A DNA stretch of 39,898 nucleotides from Blautia glucerasea (GCF_013304385.1 NZ_JAAITU010000037.1:1-39898); one strand, 5' to 3'; shown: positions 8,776 through 17,633, counted from the first letter of the stretch. Notes: generated by a model not told the origin, from the letters alone. Numbers and translations are program-made.

Positions 8776-9819
8776 ATGGAAACAAAGAGAGATTATTATC
8801 AGGTGCTTGGCATCAACAGAGATGCACAGGAAAGTACCATTAAGAAAGCATACAGAAAACTGGCAAAGAAGTATCATCCGGATTCAAATGCAGGGGATCC
8901 ACAGGCTGAACAGAAGTTTAAAGAGATCACAGAGGCTTATTCTGTGCTTAGCGATCCTGAAAAAAGAAAAATGTATGATCAGTATGGCCATGCTGCCTTT
9001 GATGAAGGTGCAGGCGGTGCAGGTACCGAAGGTTTTGGCGGATTTCATGGCAATTACGGCAGGAGTGGCGATGGCTACCAGGAATATCATTTTGAAGGTG
9101 GTGACATGGATGATATTCTGAAAAATATGTTCGGCGGCTTTGGGAACAGAAGCTCCCATGGATTTGGCGGCTTTGGAAGTAGTTTCGGCGGCTCATCAGA
9201 TGGCTTCCATCAGGGATTTGGCACAGGCAGAGGTGGCTTCGGAGGTTTTGGAGGCAGCCGTGATGGTGCTGATCTGAATGCCAATGTGACAGTAAGCTTT
9301 GACGAGGCAGCTTTTGGCTGTGAGAAACGGATTTCATTATCGGATGCCAGTGGTATAGGGAAAACACATACATTGCAGGTGAAGATCCCGGCAGGTATTG
9401 ATACCGGAAAAAGCATCCGGCTTCGTGGAAAGGGGCAGCCAGGTGCAGGTGGCGGCCAGCCTGGAGATCTGATTTTGAAGATCCATGTTATGCCTAAGAC
9501 CGGTTTTGAGAGAAAAGGACAGGATCTATATACAATATTGAATATCCCATTCACTACCGCTGTGTTAGGTGGAGAAGCAGTTGTGCATACTTTGTATGGC
9601 GATGTGATGTGCCGGATCAAGGAAGGCACACAGTCTGGAACGAAAATCCGTCTTAAGGGGAAAGGCATTGTATCAATGAAAGATCCCTCTGTACGGGGAG
9701 ACCAGTATGCAGAGGTCAGGATCCAGGTTCCAAGGAATCTGAGCAGGGAGTCAAAAGCAAGATTGCAAGCATATGAAGACAGCATGAACCAATTTGAAAA
9801 TGCCAGATATTCTGCATGA
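8776..9819 (+). CDS. DnaJ/CbpA-type J-domain co-chaperone without zinc finger
   Basis: A 347-residue Hsp40 protein that would stimulate the ATPase of DnaK. The J domain covers residues 1-75 with the invariant HPD in [12 protein letters not shown] Gly/Phe-rich linker spans about 80-165 (repeated GGFGG), followed by two C-terminal beta domains. None of the CxxCxGxG zinc-finger repeats of class I DnaJ is present, so it is class II, like CbpA. The start at 8776 follows GGGAG and [12 protein letters not shown] is a canonical J-domain beginning. It sits in a starch gene cluster rather than next to dnaK, so it is probably an accessory copy. Confidence 0.88.
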   Translation: METKRDYYQVLGINRDAQESTIKKAYRKLAKKYHPDSNAGDPQAEQKFKEITEAYSVLSDPEKRKMYDQYGHAAFDEGAGGAGTEGFGGFHGNYGRSGDGYQEYHFEGGDMDDILKNMFGGFGNRSSHGFGGFGSSFGGSSDGFHQGFGTGRGGFGGFGGSRDGADLNANVTVSFDEAAFGCEKRISLSDASGIGKTHTLQVKIPAGIDTGKSIRLRGKGQPGAGGGQPGDLILKIHVMPKTGFERKGQDLYTILNIPFTTAVLGGEAVVHTLYGDVMCRIKEGTQSGTKIRLKGKGIVSMKDPSVRGDQYAEVRIQVPRNLSRESKARLQAYEDSMNQFENARYSA

Positions 9820-9859
9820 GTGAAAAAATAACATATTTCTAAAAAGTTTATTATTGACG

Positions 9860-9908
9860 GTGCAGTGCTTTTTATGCCAATATTAACATTGGTGTATAAG
9901 GACTGCAC
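9860..9908. terminator. Long imperfect hairpin after the J-domain gene
   Basis: GTGCAGT (9860-9866) and ACTGCAC (9902-9908) enclose further partly paired arms around CCAATATT...CATTGG. TTATTTT follows, so it may act as a terminator. The remaining stretch to malQ shows no gene. Confidence 0.45.
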
Positions 9909-10049
9909 TTATTTTGTCTGGAGACACCAGTACAGTGACAATTAAGGCAAGTCAATATGGCGGTTACTTAATATTTGCTGTATTAGGTATTTGGAATATC
10001 TTATCTGGAAATAAGAAACAGTCCTACAGAATTTTCGAGGGAGGTAATC

Positions 10050-11612
10050 ATGATAAATAAACGAGAGTGCGGTGTACTGCTTCCAATCAGCAGCCTGCCG
10101 TCAAAGTACGGAATCGGGTGTTTTTCAAAGAGTGCATATGATTTTGTAGATGAACTGAAGGCAGCAGGACAGTGCTGCTGGCAGATTTTGCCCCTTGGTC
10201 CGACCAGCTATGGGGATTCTCCCTATCAGTCTTTTTCCACTTTTGCAGGTAATCCTTATTTTATCAGTTTGGAAGATCTGATTCAGGAGGGTGTGCTTAC
10301 AGAAAAAGAATGCAATAGTGTAGACTTTGGAAATAAAGCAGATGATATTGATTATGAAAAGTTGTATAAGGGACGGTATAAGCTCCTCCGTAAGGCATAT
10401 GGCCGCAGTGATATTACCAAGAATCAAGATTTTCTGAAATTCCAGAGAGAACAGGGATATTGGTTAAAGGACTACGCACTGTTTATGGCTGTCAAGGACA
10501 GGTTTGAGGGTGCACCGTGGAGTGAGTGGGCACAGGATATCCGCCTGCGCTGGCAGAATGCGTTGGATTATTACAGACAAGAGCTTTATTATGAGATTGA
10601 ATTTCAGGAGTATATGCAGTTTAAGTTCTATGAGCAGTGGGGCAAATTAAAGGCATATGCAAATAGTAGAGGGATTCGTATTATTGGAGATATCCCGATT
10701 TATGTTGCACTGGATAGTGCTGATACATGGGCAAGTCCGTGGCTGTTTAAACTGGACGAAGAAAATCAGCCTACACAGGTGGCCGGATGTCCTCCCGATG
10801 GCTTTTCTGCTACCGGACAGTTATGGGGCAATCCGCTGTATAACTGGGATGTTCACAGACAGTCAGGGTTCGACTGGTGGGTGAAACGTCTTGCTCATTG
10901 CTTTAATATGTATGACATTGTACGAATCGACCATTTCCGTGGCTTTGATGAGTATTATGCAATTCCATTTGGCGATACGACCGCACAAAATGGCTGGTGG
11001 GAAAAGGGACCTGGAATGGATCTTTTCCGTACTATTTCTTACAGACTTGGTGACAGAGATATTATTGCAGAGGATCTGGGCTTTATGACAGATACTGTAA
11101 AACAGCTGGTAGAGAACAGCGGATTACCCAATATGAAAGTGATCGAGTTTGCATTTGATGCAAGAGATACAGGAAATGCCAGCGATTATCTTCCACATAA
11201 TTATCCCAGAAACTGTGTGGTTTATACAGGTACCCATGATAATGAGACATTGAGAGGCTGGTTCCGCGATATTTCTCCGGAAGAGCGAAGACTGGTTCGT
11301 CAGTATTTGAGAAACTTCCATGATTCAGACGAAGGTATCTGCGAGGATCTGATCACACTGGTTATGAGAAGTGTGGCGAATCTTTGCATTATTCCGATGC
11401 AGGATTATCTGGGACTGGATAACAGTGCCAGGATCAATCAGCCATCTACTTTGGGCAAAAACTGGAGATGGCGTCTGAAAAAGGGACAGTTTACGAAAAA
11501 GCTGCAGAAGGAAATGCTGGATTTGGCTACCAGATACGGAAGAAGAAACTGGACAAAGACAGAAGAAGAACTGGAAGCAGAAAAACTGGAAACAGAAAAG
11601 AATAAGAAATAA
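10050..11612 (+). CDS. malQ: 4-alpha-glucanotransferase (amylomaltase)
   Basis: A 520-residue GH77 enzyme that transfers alpha-1,4-glucan chains between maltodextrins in the cytosol. The nucleophile is D294 in RIDHFRGF, the acid/base E341 in IAEDLG and the third carboxylate D397 in GTHDNETLRGW. The spacing closely matches Thermus amylomaltase (D293, E340, D395, from established knowledge). GGAGGT precedes the ATG. A Lys/Glu-rich tail ends the protein. It complements the secreted GH13 enzyme upstream: extracellular cleavage, then intracellular disproportionation after uptake. Confidence 0.95.
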   Translation: MINKRECGVLLPISSLPSKYGIGCFSKSAYDFVDELKAAGQCCWQILPLGPTSYGDSPYQSFSTFAGNPYFISLEDLIQEGVLTEKECNSVDFGNKADDIDYEKLYKGRYKLLRKAYGRSDITKNQDFLKFQREQGYWLKDYALFMAVKDRFEGAPWSEWAQDIRLRWQNALDYYRQELYYEIEFQEYMQFKFYEQWGKLKAYANSRGIRIIGDIPIYVALDSADTWASPWLFKLDEENQPTQVAGCPPDGFSATGQLWGNPLYNWDVHRQSGFDWWVKRLAHCFNMYDIVRIDHFRGFDEYYAIPFGDTTAQNGWWEKGPGMDLFRTISYRLGDRDIIAEDLGFMTDTVKQLVENSGLPNMKVIEFAFDARDTGNASDYLPHNYPRNCVVYTGTHDNETLRGWFRDISPEERRLVRQYLRNFHDSDEGICEDLITLVMRSVANLCIIPMQDYLGLDNSARINQPSTLGKNWRWRLKKGQFTKKLQKEMLDLATRYGRRNWTKTEEELEAEKLETEKNKK

Positions 11613-11617
11613 AGGTC

Positions 11618-11672
11618 AAGGGCTGATGCTGTATTTTTGCATCAGCCCTTTTTTAAAAAACAGCTGTTTTTT
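11618..11672. terminator. Bidirectional terminator between malQ and acyltransferase
   Basis: A 12-bp stem built on GGGCTGATGC / GCATCAGCCC (11618-11629 and 11639-11650) is followed by a T-run on the plus strand. The adjoining perfect palindrome AAAAAACAGCTGTTTTTT (11655-11672) adds a second hairpin. Both serve convergent genes. Confidence 0.85.
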
Positions 11673-12750
11673 AATGATAAACCGAATATTTTGATTTAAA
11701 GAAATCAATGACTATAGATATGGCAAGAGATGCACAGAGTAGAACAAGGGTGATCAGCAGCCAGTTATGGAAAGAATAAATAAAGTCCGTGAAATAGTAT
11801 TCAAAAATCAGCGTATGCAGAAGAAACATATTCATGGAATGCTTTCCAAGTAAAGATAAAAACGGAAAACGGAATCCCTTCAGATCTGTAAGAATAAAGA
11901 AAATACCGGAAAGGATTAACGCCAGCAATCCGTCTGTAAGATCTTCGTGACCGCATTTAAAACGGAAAGTAAGGATGACAAGGAACAAAAATGCAAAAAA
12001 AACCAGTGCCAGGCTATAAAATACAGTATCCGATTTAATGGACTTTAATTTTTCCCTTAGAGAAAACAGATATCCATAAATATTTTCACTGGCGGCCATG
12101 ATCCCAAGGAGCATGGTAAAAAGGTAAGTGGTGAATGCAGTGAGAGGGATCCCTAAATATGTTAACATGGCAGCCACAACTACAGCGGATAAGCCAAAAT
12201 GGTCATACAGGGAAATCAGCAAAGGCATGGCAAAGACCATCAGGATGGCTACGGACATGTACCACCAGGTTTCGTTATAGGATGGTGTTCCAAAGAAGCT
12301 GGCAAGTCCCGAGGCATCGATGATCATATAAAAGATACCTTTTAAGCCGCCTTCTTTAAAGTAAATCCTAAGTCGGTCCGCTCTTAAGAAAAAGGTAAGG
12401 ATACTGATAAGGTAAACGATCAGAAAACCGAAAGCAAGCTTCTTATAGCGATGCCATACGTAACCTGTCTGCTGGTCTTTTGGCTTCTGGCGAAGAGAAA
12501 TGGTGATTCCGCATGCTGACAGAAAGACAAAGATGGCTACGCATATTTTGCTTAGTGCACTTAAGGTCATTATTTTATCGATAGGGATCAATCTGGAAGA
12601 AACATGATACTTTTCAACAAGATCTGCGGAACAGCTGAAAAGATGATGGAACAGCATCAGGATGATGCCTGCTCCTTTCAGTACAAATGTTACATTTTTA
12701 CTGAAAAAGACAGGGCATTCCGGATTGGATTGACTTTTTGAAGAAGACAT
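11671..12750 (-). CDS. Acyltransferase-3 family membrane protein
   Basis: About 359 residues with roughly ten membrane segments. The opening VTFVLKGAGIILMLFHHLFS resembles the OafA/WecH-type acyltransferase-3 family, in which an H near the first helix is functionally important. LSLLGKHSMNMFLLHTLIFEYYF is a typical late family motif. Members O-acylate surface carbohydrates; the target here is unknown. A longer start at 12762 is possible. On the minus strand GGAGG lies just before the ATG at 12750, so that start is chosen. Confidence 0.8.
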   Translation of the reverse strand: MSSSKSQSNPECPVFFSKNVTFVLKGAGIILMLFHHLFSCSADLVEKYHVSSRLIPIDKIMTLSALSKICVAIFVFLSACGITISLRQKPKDQQTGYVWHRYKKLAFGFLIVYLISILTFFLRADRLRIYFKEGGLKGIFYMIIDASGLASFFGTPSYNETWWYMSVAILMVFAMPLLISLYDHFGLSAVVVAAMLTYLGIPLTAFTTYLFTMLLGIMAASENIYGYLFSLREKLKSIKSDTVFYSLALVFFAFLFLVILTFRFKCGHEDLTDGLLALILSGIFFILTDLKGFRFPFLSLLGKHSMNMFLLHTLIFEYYFTDFIYSFHNWLLITLVLLCASLAISIVIDFFKSKYSVYH

Positions 12751-12880
12751 AAAAACCTCCAATAAATAAGCGTTTATAAATTTGAAACCAGCACATTATT
12801 CTGCGAATAAGTGTACTAAGTTATGTTGCTGCAGCCACAGCCAACTGGATTATAGCATAGAAAGAAATAAAGGTCACTAC

Positions 12881-12909
12881 TTGCCAAAAAATGCAGATGG
12901 TGCTATAAT
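12881..12909 (+). promoter_or_regulatory. Promoter of tRNA-Gly
   Basis: TTGCCA (12881-12886), 17 bases, TATAAT (12904-12909), placed 11 bases before the tRNA 5' end. Confidence 0.85.
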
Positions 12910-12919
12910 ATATCCGTTC

Positions 12920-12990
<71 letters not shown>

Positions 12991-12996
12991 TGCCAG

Positions 12997-13038
12997 ACCC
13001 CTGAACGCTTGTAACAGCAGGCTTTCAGGGGTGTTTTT
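12997..13038 (+). terminator. tRNA-Gly terminator copy carried by the element
   Basis: The stem ACCCCTGAA (12997-13005) / TTCAGGGGT (13024-13032) is followed by a T-run. Nearly the same sequence follows attR. Because integration places element DNA right of the tRNA, this copy is element-borne and mimics the native terminator. Confidence 0.85.
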
Positions 13039-13066
13039 ATGTCTTGCGGTAATAGTTCGGTAATAT

Positions 13067-14149
13067 TTATTTCCCTTCATTGTACAGCCTTTCCAGCTTG
13101 TCAACAACTTCGCTCTGCCTGGATGGGAACAGGTGGGAATATATGTTGAGTGTAGTTGATACGCTTTCATGGCCCAGGCGTTCCGATACCAGGAGGGCAG
13201 AAAAACCAAGTTCGATCAATAAGCTGGCGTGTGAATGCCTTAGATCATGAACACGGATCTGCTTTAGTCCGGCCTGCTCTGTGTGCTGCTTTAATGCTGA
13301 CGCATAGGCAGACCGTGATAGATCAAAAAGCCTTGCTTCTTGTTGCGGTTTATACAGGCGCCCTATATAGCCCTTTAAGCAGTCTATAAGGAATTTAGGT
13401 ATAAATATATCCCTGGTAGATTTTGCTGTCTTTGGGGGCGTAATAACGGGCTTTCCTGCTATTATGTGGTAAGTCTTGTTGATGTGTATCATGCCCTTTT
13501 TAAAGTCCAGATCTGCCAGGGTAAGCGCCTGCAGTTCTCCAATGCGCATACCTGTGTAATACAGGAGCATAAACGCAGTATAGCGTTCATCTGATGCCTG
13601 GAAGGTGTCTATAAACTTGTCAAAATCTGCCTTTGTCCAAAAAGACAGGCTTTTTTGCTTCTTTCCAACAGTATTCCCCGCAACAACACAAGGGTTTACA
13701 GCCAGGCCGTAGAATCTGACCGCAAAATTAAAGATTCCGGATAACTCTGTAACAATGTTCTGCAGGTATCCAGGTGATAATGGTTTGCCATTGGCTCCAT
13801 GAGTGTTCTTTATTTCTCCCTGCCAGGCTCTTATATTGGCGGCGGTGATCTTATCAACCTGCTGATCCTGGAAATATGGCAGGATCCACTTTTCTATGCG
13901 GTTCTTCTTTGTCTGGTAGGTGATCTGCTTCGTGTGCTCCTGTTTGTCCTGCAGATATAGTTCTGCCATGCTGGCAAACTTCATACCGGGATTGACAGAC
14001 TGACGGGCTAAAAAGTCCCGTTCCCACTCTTGGGCGTCTTTCTTGCGGGCAAATCCCCGCTTCTTTTTCTGTTTGCGTGTTCCGGTCCAGTCCGTAAAAT
14101 AAAAAATACAGTACCAATTCTTTGAATTTTCATCATAGTATGACGGCAT
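13067..14149 (-). CDS. int: Tyrosine-type site-specific integrase
   Basis: A 360-residue recombinase with all catalytic residues: R202 (MRIGELQAL), H301 and R304 (HDLRHSHASLL), H327 (LGHESVSTTLNIYSH) and nucleophile Y337. The N-terminal about 55 residues form the arm-binding type domain (YDENSKNWYCIFYFTD), and a SAM-like core-binding domain follows. On the minus strand GAAAGGAATAAC precedes the ATG. The gene ends 70 bases from attL, the usual place for a tRNA-targeting integrase. It looks intact, so mobility is plausible. Confidence 0.95.
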   Translation of the reverse strand: MPSYYDENSKNWYCIFYFTDWTGTRKQKKKRGFARKKDAQEWERDFLARQSVNPGMKFASMAELYLQDKQEHTKQITYQTKKNRIEKWILPYFQDQQVDKITAANIRAWQGEIKNTHGANGKPLSPGYLQNIVTELSGIFNFAVRFYGLAVNPCVVAGNTVGKKQKSLSFWTKADFDKFIDTFQASDERYTAFMLLYYTGMRIGELQALTLADLDFKKGMIHINKTYHIIAGKPVITPPKTAKSTRDIFIPKFLIDCLKGYIGRLYKPQQEARLFDLSRSAYASALKQHTEQAGLKQIRVHDLRHSHASLLIELGFSALLVSERLGHESVSTTLNIYSHLFPSRQSEVVDKLERLYNEGK

Positions 14150-14175
14150 AGTTTTGTTATTCCTTTCTTGATCTG

Positions 14176-14193
14176 CCGGGGGCGGTGGCTTTA
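14176..14193 (+). repeat. 18-bp direct repeat, copy 1
   Basis: CCGGGGGCGGTGGCTTTA, identical to 15146-15163 in the same orientation; both copies continue into an A-rich GAAAAG. This copy lies between the repressor stop and the integrase start. Confidence 0.9.
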
Positions 14194-14218
14194 AGAAGAA
14201 AAGTATAACATATGTTGA

Positions 14219-14770
14219 TCAGTCTTTTTTCTGTTGCGGATCTGCAGGGACCGGCGCCGGATCTGGTGGATTTGGTGGAGCCAAAGTTGGATCTGGTGCG
14301 GTGTCTGCTCTGTATTCTGGTTTTCGATATGGGACTATAATTTTATGTCGCTTTTTCTTCAACTCCTGATCTAAATAAAAGTTTATATTCTCTTGGAGCA
14401 TTTCTATATCATCTTTTGTAAATTCGTAATGCCCAGCTTCCGTTGTGATATAAATATTTTCTTTTAGGGTTAAATAATCGTACCCCCGTAGGTTTGCCCA
14501 TTCTTCAACGGCGCCCCTGTATTGTAAATAGGTTTCATCAAATGGGTTTTCAACGTCCCCGGTAATGATATTTACATCATCACCGAGTATTTCGCTTACA
14601 TCCGTGTTAAGGCAATCAGCAATTCGGCACAGCATGGCATATTTAGGATTTCGCTTTCCGTTTTCATATTGAGAGATCATGACGGCAGACACGCCCAGCA
14701 TGGACCCAAGTTTAGCTTGTGATAAATTATTGATCAGTCTAAAATTTTTTATCTTTTCACCTGTTGTCAT
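14219..14770 (-). CDS. XRE-family repressor with proline-rich tail
   Basis: A 183-residue regulator. Residues about 5-60 form a Cro/CI-type helix-turn-helix (SQAKLGSMLGVSAVMISQYENG). The middle (about 75-150) is Glu/Asp-rich and has no recognisable S24 peptidase or ImmA-like domain. The last 25 residues are proline-rich (TLAPPNPPDPAPVPADPQ). Without a self-cleavage domain, induction probably needs an antirepressor or ligand, as in satellite Stl-type repressors. It is divergent from the Cro-like gene over three operator-like sites. Its ribosome binding site is AAGGAGG. Confidence 0.85.
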   Translation of the reverse strand: MTTGEKIKNFRLINNLSQAKLGSMLGVSAVMISQYENGKRNPKYAMLCRIADCLNTDVSEILGDDVNIITGDVENPFDETYLQYRGAVEEWANLRGYDYLTLKENIYITTEAGHYEFTKDDIEMLQENINFYLDQELKKKRHKIIVPYRKPEYRADTAPDPTLAPPNPPDPAPVPADPQQKKD

Positions 14771-14794
14771 AAAATTAATACCTCCTTATAGCAC

Positions 14795-14896
14795 AGTATA
14801 ACACAGAGGTTTTTATAGTGTAAAGCAAAAGCTAAACAAAATGTATTGACAAAAAGCAAAAGCTGTTGTATTATACAAAAATATAAAGCAAATGCT
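14795..14896. promoter_or_regulatory. Divergent lysogeny control region with three phased operators
   Basis: AAAGCAAAAGCT occurs at 14822-14833 and 14853-14864, and AAAGCAAATGCT at 14885-14896; starts are 31 and 32 bases apart, three helical turns. The rightward promoter is TTGACA (14846-14851), 17 bases, TATTAT (14869-14874), with the second site inside its spacer. A leftward promoter for the repressor has TTTACA (complement of 14819-14824) and TATACT (complement of 14795-14800), with the first site over its -35. Confidence 0.85.
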
Positions 14897-14926
14897 TATT
14901 ATCTTAACAAGAAAAGAGGTGAAACA

Positions 14927-15118
14927 ATGAGAATTAACAGTATCAAACTCGTTACAGAAATGATGAAACATGGCATAAACCAAAAAGAACTTGCTGAAAT
15001 GTCGGGGGTGTCGAGAGTAACCATTGGTTACATCAAAAACGGGAAATCATGCAGCCCTGAAACCTTAGGCCGTATTGCTAAGGCTCTTGGAGTGGATGTT
15101 ACAGAGATCATGGAATAA
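14927..15118 (+). CDS. Cro-like small XRE DNA-binding protein
   Basis: A 63-residue protein that is essentially one helix-turn-helix (INQKELAEMSGVSRVTIGYIKNG). AAGAGGTG precedes the ATG at 14927. A longer reading from a TTG at 14846 would overlap the promoter and is rejected. As first gene of the rightward operon it would act like phage Cro or the second regulator of satellites, opposing the repressor. The role is inferred from position. Confidence 0.85.
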   Translation: MRINSIKLVTEMMKHGINQKELAEMSGVSRVTIGYIKNGKSCSPETLGRIAKALGVDVTEIME

Positions 15119-15145
15119 ACTGGGGTAAACTGGAGTAAAAGCATA

Positions 15146-15163
15146 CCGGGGGCGGTGGCTTTA
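15146..15163 (+). repeat. 18-bp direct repeat, copy 2
   Basis: Identical to 14176-14193. The two copies bracket the repressor and Cro-like genes. They may be protein-binding sites or traces of module exchange. Confidence 0.9.
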
Positions 15164-15216
15164 GGGTGAAAAGAAATTGGTACCCAAATTTGGGAAGCAA
15201 CAGAGGAGGTGAAAAA

Positions 15217-15453
15217 ATGCAGTTAGACATGAAGAAGCTTATTGAGGAAGAGGAACGCAGGCTGAAAGTTGGTGATCCGGAATTTTTAAAGCGCCATGAG
15301 GAAATTATGAAACGGTGCGATGATCTGGAAGAGGGACAACACCGTAACAGAAATAGCTCTCAAAGGCTCAAAAACAGCCCTGGAATGGATTTTAAGGTTG
15401 TGAACGGTAATTTCCACACACAAGCAGAGAAAGGGCAGGAAATACCCACGTAG
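15217..15453 (+). CDS. Small charged protein, unknown
   Basis: A 78-residue, strongly charged, probably helical protein (KKLIEEEERRLK, FLKRHEEIMKRCDDLEEG). No known domain is recognised. The ATG at 15217 follows AGAGGAGGTG at ideal spacing. An upstream in-frame GTG at 15166 is not supported. The second gene of the early operon, it lies between the Cro-like and HTH genes, a slot often used for regulatory or excision proteins in such elements. Confidence 0.65.
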   Translation: MQLDMKKLIEEEERRLKVGDPEFLKRHEEIMKRCDDLEEGQHRNRNSSQRLKNSPGMDFKVVNGNFHTQAEKGQEIPT

Positions 15454-15501
15454 CCCACTAGTTTTTAGCATAGCGAACGAGTTGAGAAAGGAGAACGCAA
15501 C

Positions 15502-15696
15502 ATGAAACAATATCTGACAGCGAAAGAAGTAGCTGAATCTATGGGCGTATCAGTTGGCAAGGCCTACGGCATTATCCGGGAACTGAACAGCCAGCTGGAT
15601 GCAAAAGGATATATAACAGTATCCGGAAAGATCAACCGGACATATTTCTTTGAAAAGTGCTGCTATGGCAGCAGAGAGGATAATCATGACATTTAA
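15502..15696 (+). CDS. Small HTH protein, excisionase/AlpA-like
   Basis: A 64-residue protein starting YLTAKEVAESMGVSVGKAYGIIREL, a winged helix-turn-helix of the MerR/AlpA/Xis type, followed by GYITVSGKINRTYF as the wing. Such proteins act as excisionases or activators of integrase genes in satellites. AAAGGAG precedes the ATG. Its end overlaps the start of the primase-helicase gene by 11 bases, implying translational coupling. Confidence 0.75.
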   Translation: MKQYLTAKEVAESMGVSVGKAYGIIRELNSQLDAKGYITVSGKINRTYFFEKCCYGSREDNHDI

Positions 15697-17626
15697 GGAG
15701 ATACTTCCGTATTTCCAGGGCGTGCGGATGGCCGGGAGCAATAAAGCAATGTGTAAGTGTCCGGCGCACTATGACGAAAAGCAGAGTCTTTCTATCGAGG
15801 ATAACGGATCAGGCAAAATCCTGTTGCACTGTTTCGCAGGATGCCAAACAGAGGAAATTGCTTTAGCTGCAGGCCTGCAGATGAAAGATCTGTATTACGG
15901 CGATATGGCCAGTAAGCCGCCCTGGATGAAATACGTTGAAAGTGTAAAGAAAAAGAGTATTGAAGCCTATTATAACTATACAACGATTTCTGGCCAATAT
16001 GCTTATACAAAAGTGAGAATGCAGGGAAAAGATATGGTTTTCGGCATTTTATCCGGTGACCGGTTCACGTTTGGGCTTGCAGGGCGCAACAGAAGAGAAT
16101 ACAAGGCAATTTTTGGCAGCGCACCCGCTAAGATCCGGGAGGCAGTTAGCAGGAATGAATATATATTCTACGCAGAGGGCGAAAAGGATGTCAACACGCT
16201 GCTGATGTATGGTTATACAGCTTTTACATGTGGCAGCGCCAATGACTGGAATAAAGCCGCTCTGGAAGTCCTGACAGATGCAAGGGTCATTATCCTGGCA
16301 GACAATGACGAACCGGGCAAGGACAGCGCCTGCAGCATTTACCGGGACATGAAAGAAGCAGGCATAACAGCAAAAATCCTTTTACCTGTTGCGAATGTTC
16401 CACATGCTGACGTTACGGACTACTTCCAGGCCGGACACACAGTGCAGGACTTTGACAAGCTAATACAGGGAGACGATACAAAGAAGATCTTGAAGCAGGG
16501 GAAAGCGAACAGCAAAGCAGACGAATCAGAACAGCTTTTCAAGCCTCTGATTGCTGCCAGTGCCCGTGATCTGGAGCAAATGGACGTCCCCCCGGTGGTG
16601 TGGATCGTGGACAACCTGCTGCCAATTGGGGTATCTATGATAGGCGCACCCAGTAAATACTTTAAAAGTTACATGGCTTTAGGGCTTTGCCTGGCGGTGT
16701 GCACTGGTAAGAAGTTCCTGGATCATCAATGCAATAAATTTTCCTGTCTGTACCTGGATCTTGAGAGCACAAAGCGCAGGCCTAAAAGCCGCTTAAAGCA
16801 GATCCTGCCGGGTGGTAATTGGCCGGGAAATTTTTATATACTGACTGCAGAAGATGAGATTAAAAGGCTTGGGGAAGGCTTTACAGAACAGATAGAAGAA
16901 CAGCTAAAGCAGCATCCAGATATAAAACTCGTTATCGTGGATGTGTTCCAGATGATCCGGCAGCCTGCAAAGAAAAACCAATCCGGCTATGATCGCGATT
17001 ATGACGACTTCAAGATTTTAAAGAAGATCGCAAACAGTCACGAGATCGGTCTAATGCTGATCCACCACACCAGGAAAATGAAGGACCCGGGGGACGTTTT
17101 CAACGAATTGTCCGGCTCTGTCGGTGTTATGGGTGCTCTTGATTGCGCTTGGGTCATTACTAAAGACCGCTACTCTGATGAAGGCACGCTAAACGTAACA
17201 GGCCGTGACATGGAAAGCCAGCGCTTAAAGATACGCTTCAATAAATCTTCTTTCATGTGGGAGTACGTTGGAACAGAAGAAGACGTAAACAACCAAAGAA
17301 GATTAGCAATATTCTGCAATAATCCTATCAGAGAGACAATAAAGAAGCTAGTTGAACAGGGTAACGGCCATTGGGAAGGATCCGCAACAGAAATAAAAGA
17401 AGCTAGTAAATACTTATCTTGGGAAATTTACGAGGATGTAAAAAAGATAGGTAAATTTATAAGGGACAATGATGATTTGTTTCAGGGGGTGGATGGGATT
17501 AATCCAGTAGCTGGAAATTCAAAAACGAGGGTGTGGAATTTTAGTACTACACATGCTACCAATGCTACACATGCTACCAATGCTACACATGCTACCAATG
17601 CTACCAATGCTACCAATGCTACCTAA
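15686..17626 (+). CDS. Primase-helicase (Rep) with iteron-encoded C-terminal tail
   Basis: A 646-residue replication protein. Residues about 20-55 resemble a CHC2-type zinc binding site (CKCPAH, HCFAGC). TOPRIM residues are E164 and D206/D208 (EGEKD, ILADNDEPG). A RecA-like ATPase follows, with a degenerate Walker A (GAPSKYFKS, 320-328) and Walker B LVIVDV (415-420). The last 24 residues are eight His/Asn-Ala-Thr triplets encoded by eight 9-bp DNA repeats; the family fold ends before them at WNF. The ATG at 15686 follows AGAGAGGA; a TTG at 15650 is rejected. It would initiate replication of the excised element. Confidence 0.85.
   Translation: MTFKEILPYFQGVRMAGSNKAMCKCPAHYDEKQSLSIEDNGSGKILLHCFAGCQTEEIALAAGLQMKDLYYGDMASKPPWMKYVESVKKKSIEAYYNYTTISGQYAYTKVRMQGKDMVFGILSGDRFTFGLAGRNRREYKAIFGSAPAKIREAVSRNEYIFYAEGEKDVNTLLMYGYTAFTCGSANDWNKAALEVLTDARVIILADNDEPGKDSACSIYRDMKEAGITAKILLPVANVPHADVTDYFQAGHTVQDFDKLIQGDDTKKILKQGKANSKADESEQLFKPLIAASARDLEQMDVPPVVWIVDNLLPIGVSMIGAPSKYFKSYMALGLCLAVCTGKKFLDHQCNKFSCLYLDLESTKRRPKSRLKQILPGGNWPGNFYILTAEDEIKRLGEGFTEQIEEQLKQHPDIKLVIVDVFQMIRQPAKKNQSGYDRDYDDFKILKKIANSHEIGLMLIHHTRKMKDPGDVFNELSGSVGVMGALDCAWVITKDRYSDEGTLNVTGRDMESQRLKIRFNKSSFMWEYVGTEEDVNNQRRLAIFCNNPIRETIKKLVEQGNGHWEGSATEIKEASKYLSWEIYEDVKKIGKFIRDNDDLFQGVDGINPVAGNSKTRVWNFSTTHATNATHATNATHATNATNATNAT
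17553..17622 (+). repeat. Iteron family A: eight 9-bp direct repeats
   Basis: ATGCTAC starts at 17553, 17562, 17571, 17580, 17589, 17598, 17607 and 17616, an exact 9-bp period, each preceded by CA or AC plus one base. The array ends at the rep stop codon and is translated in frame. It is a candidate origin binding array. Confidence 0.9.
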
Positions 17627-17633
17627 ACAAGAA

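Noticed and set aside
9210..9908. 232-codon minus-strand frame opposite the J-domain gene
   Set aside because: It is the antisense shadow of the Gly-rich coding region and lacks a start signal.
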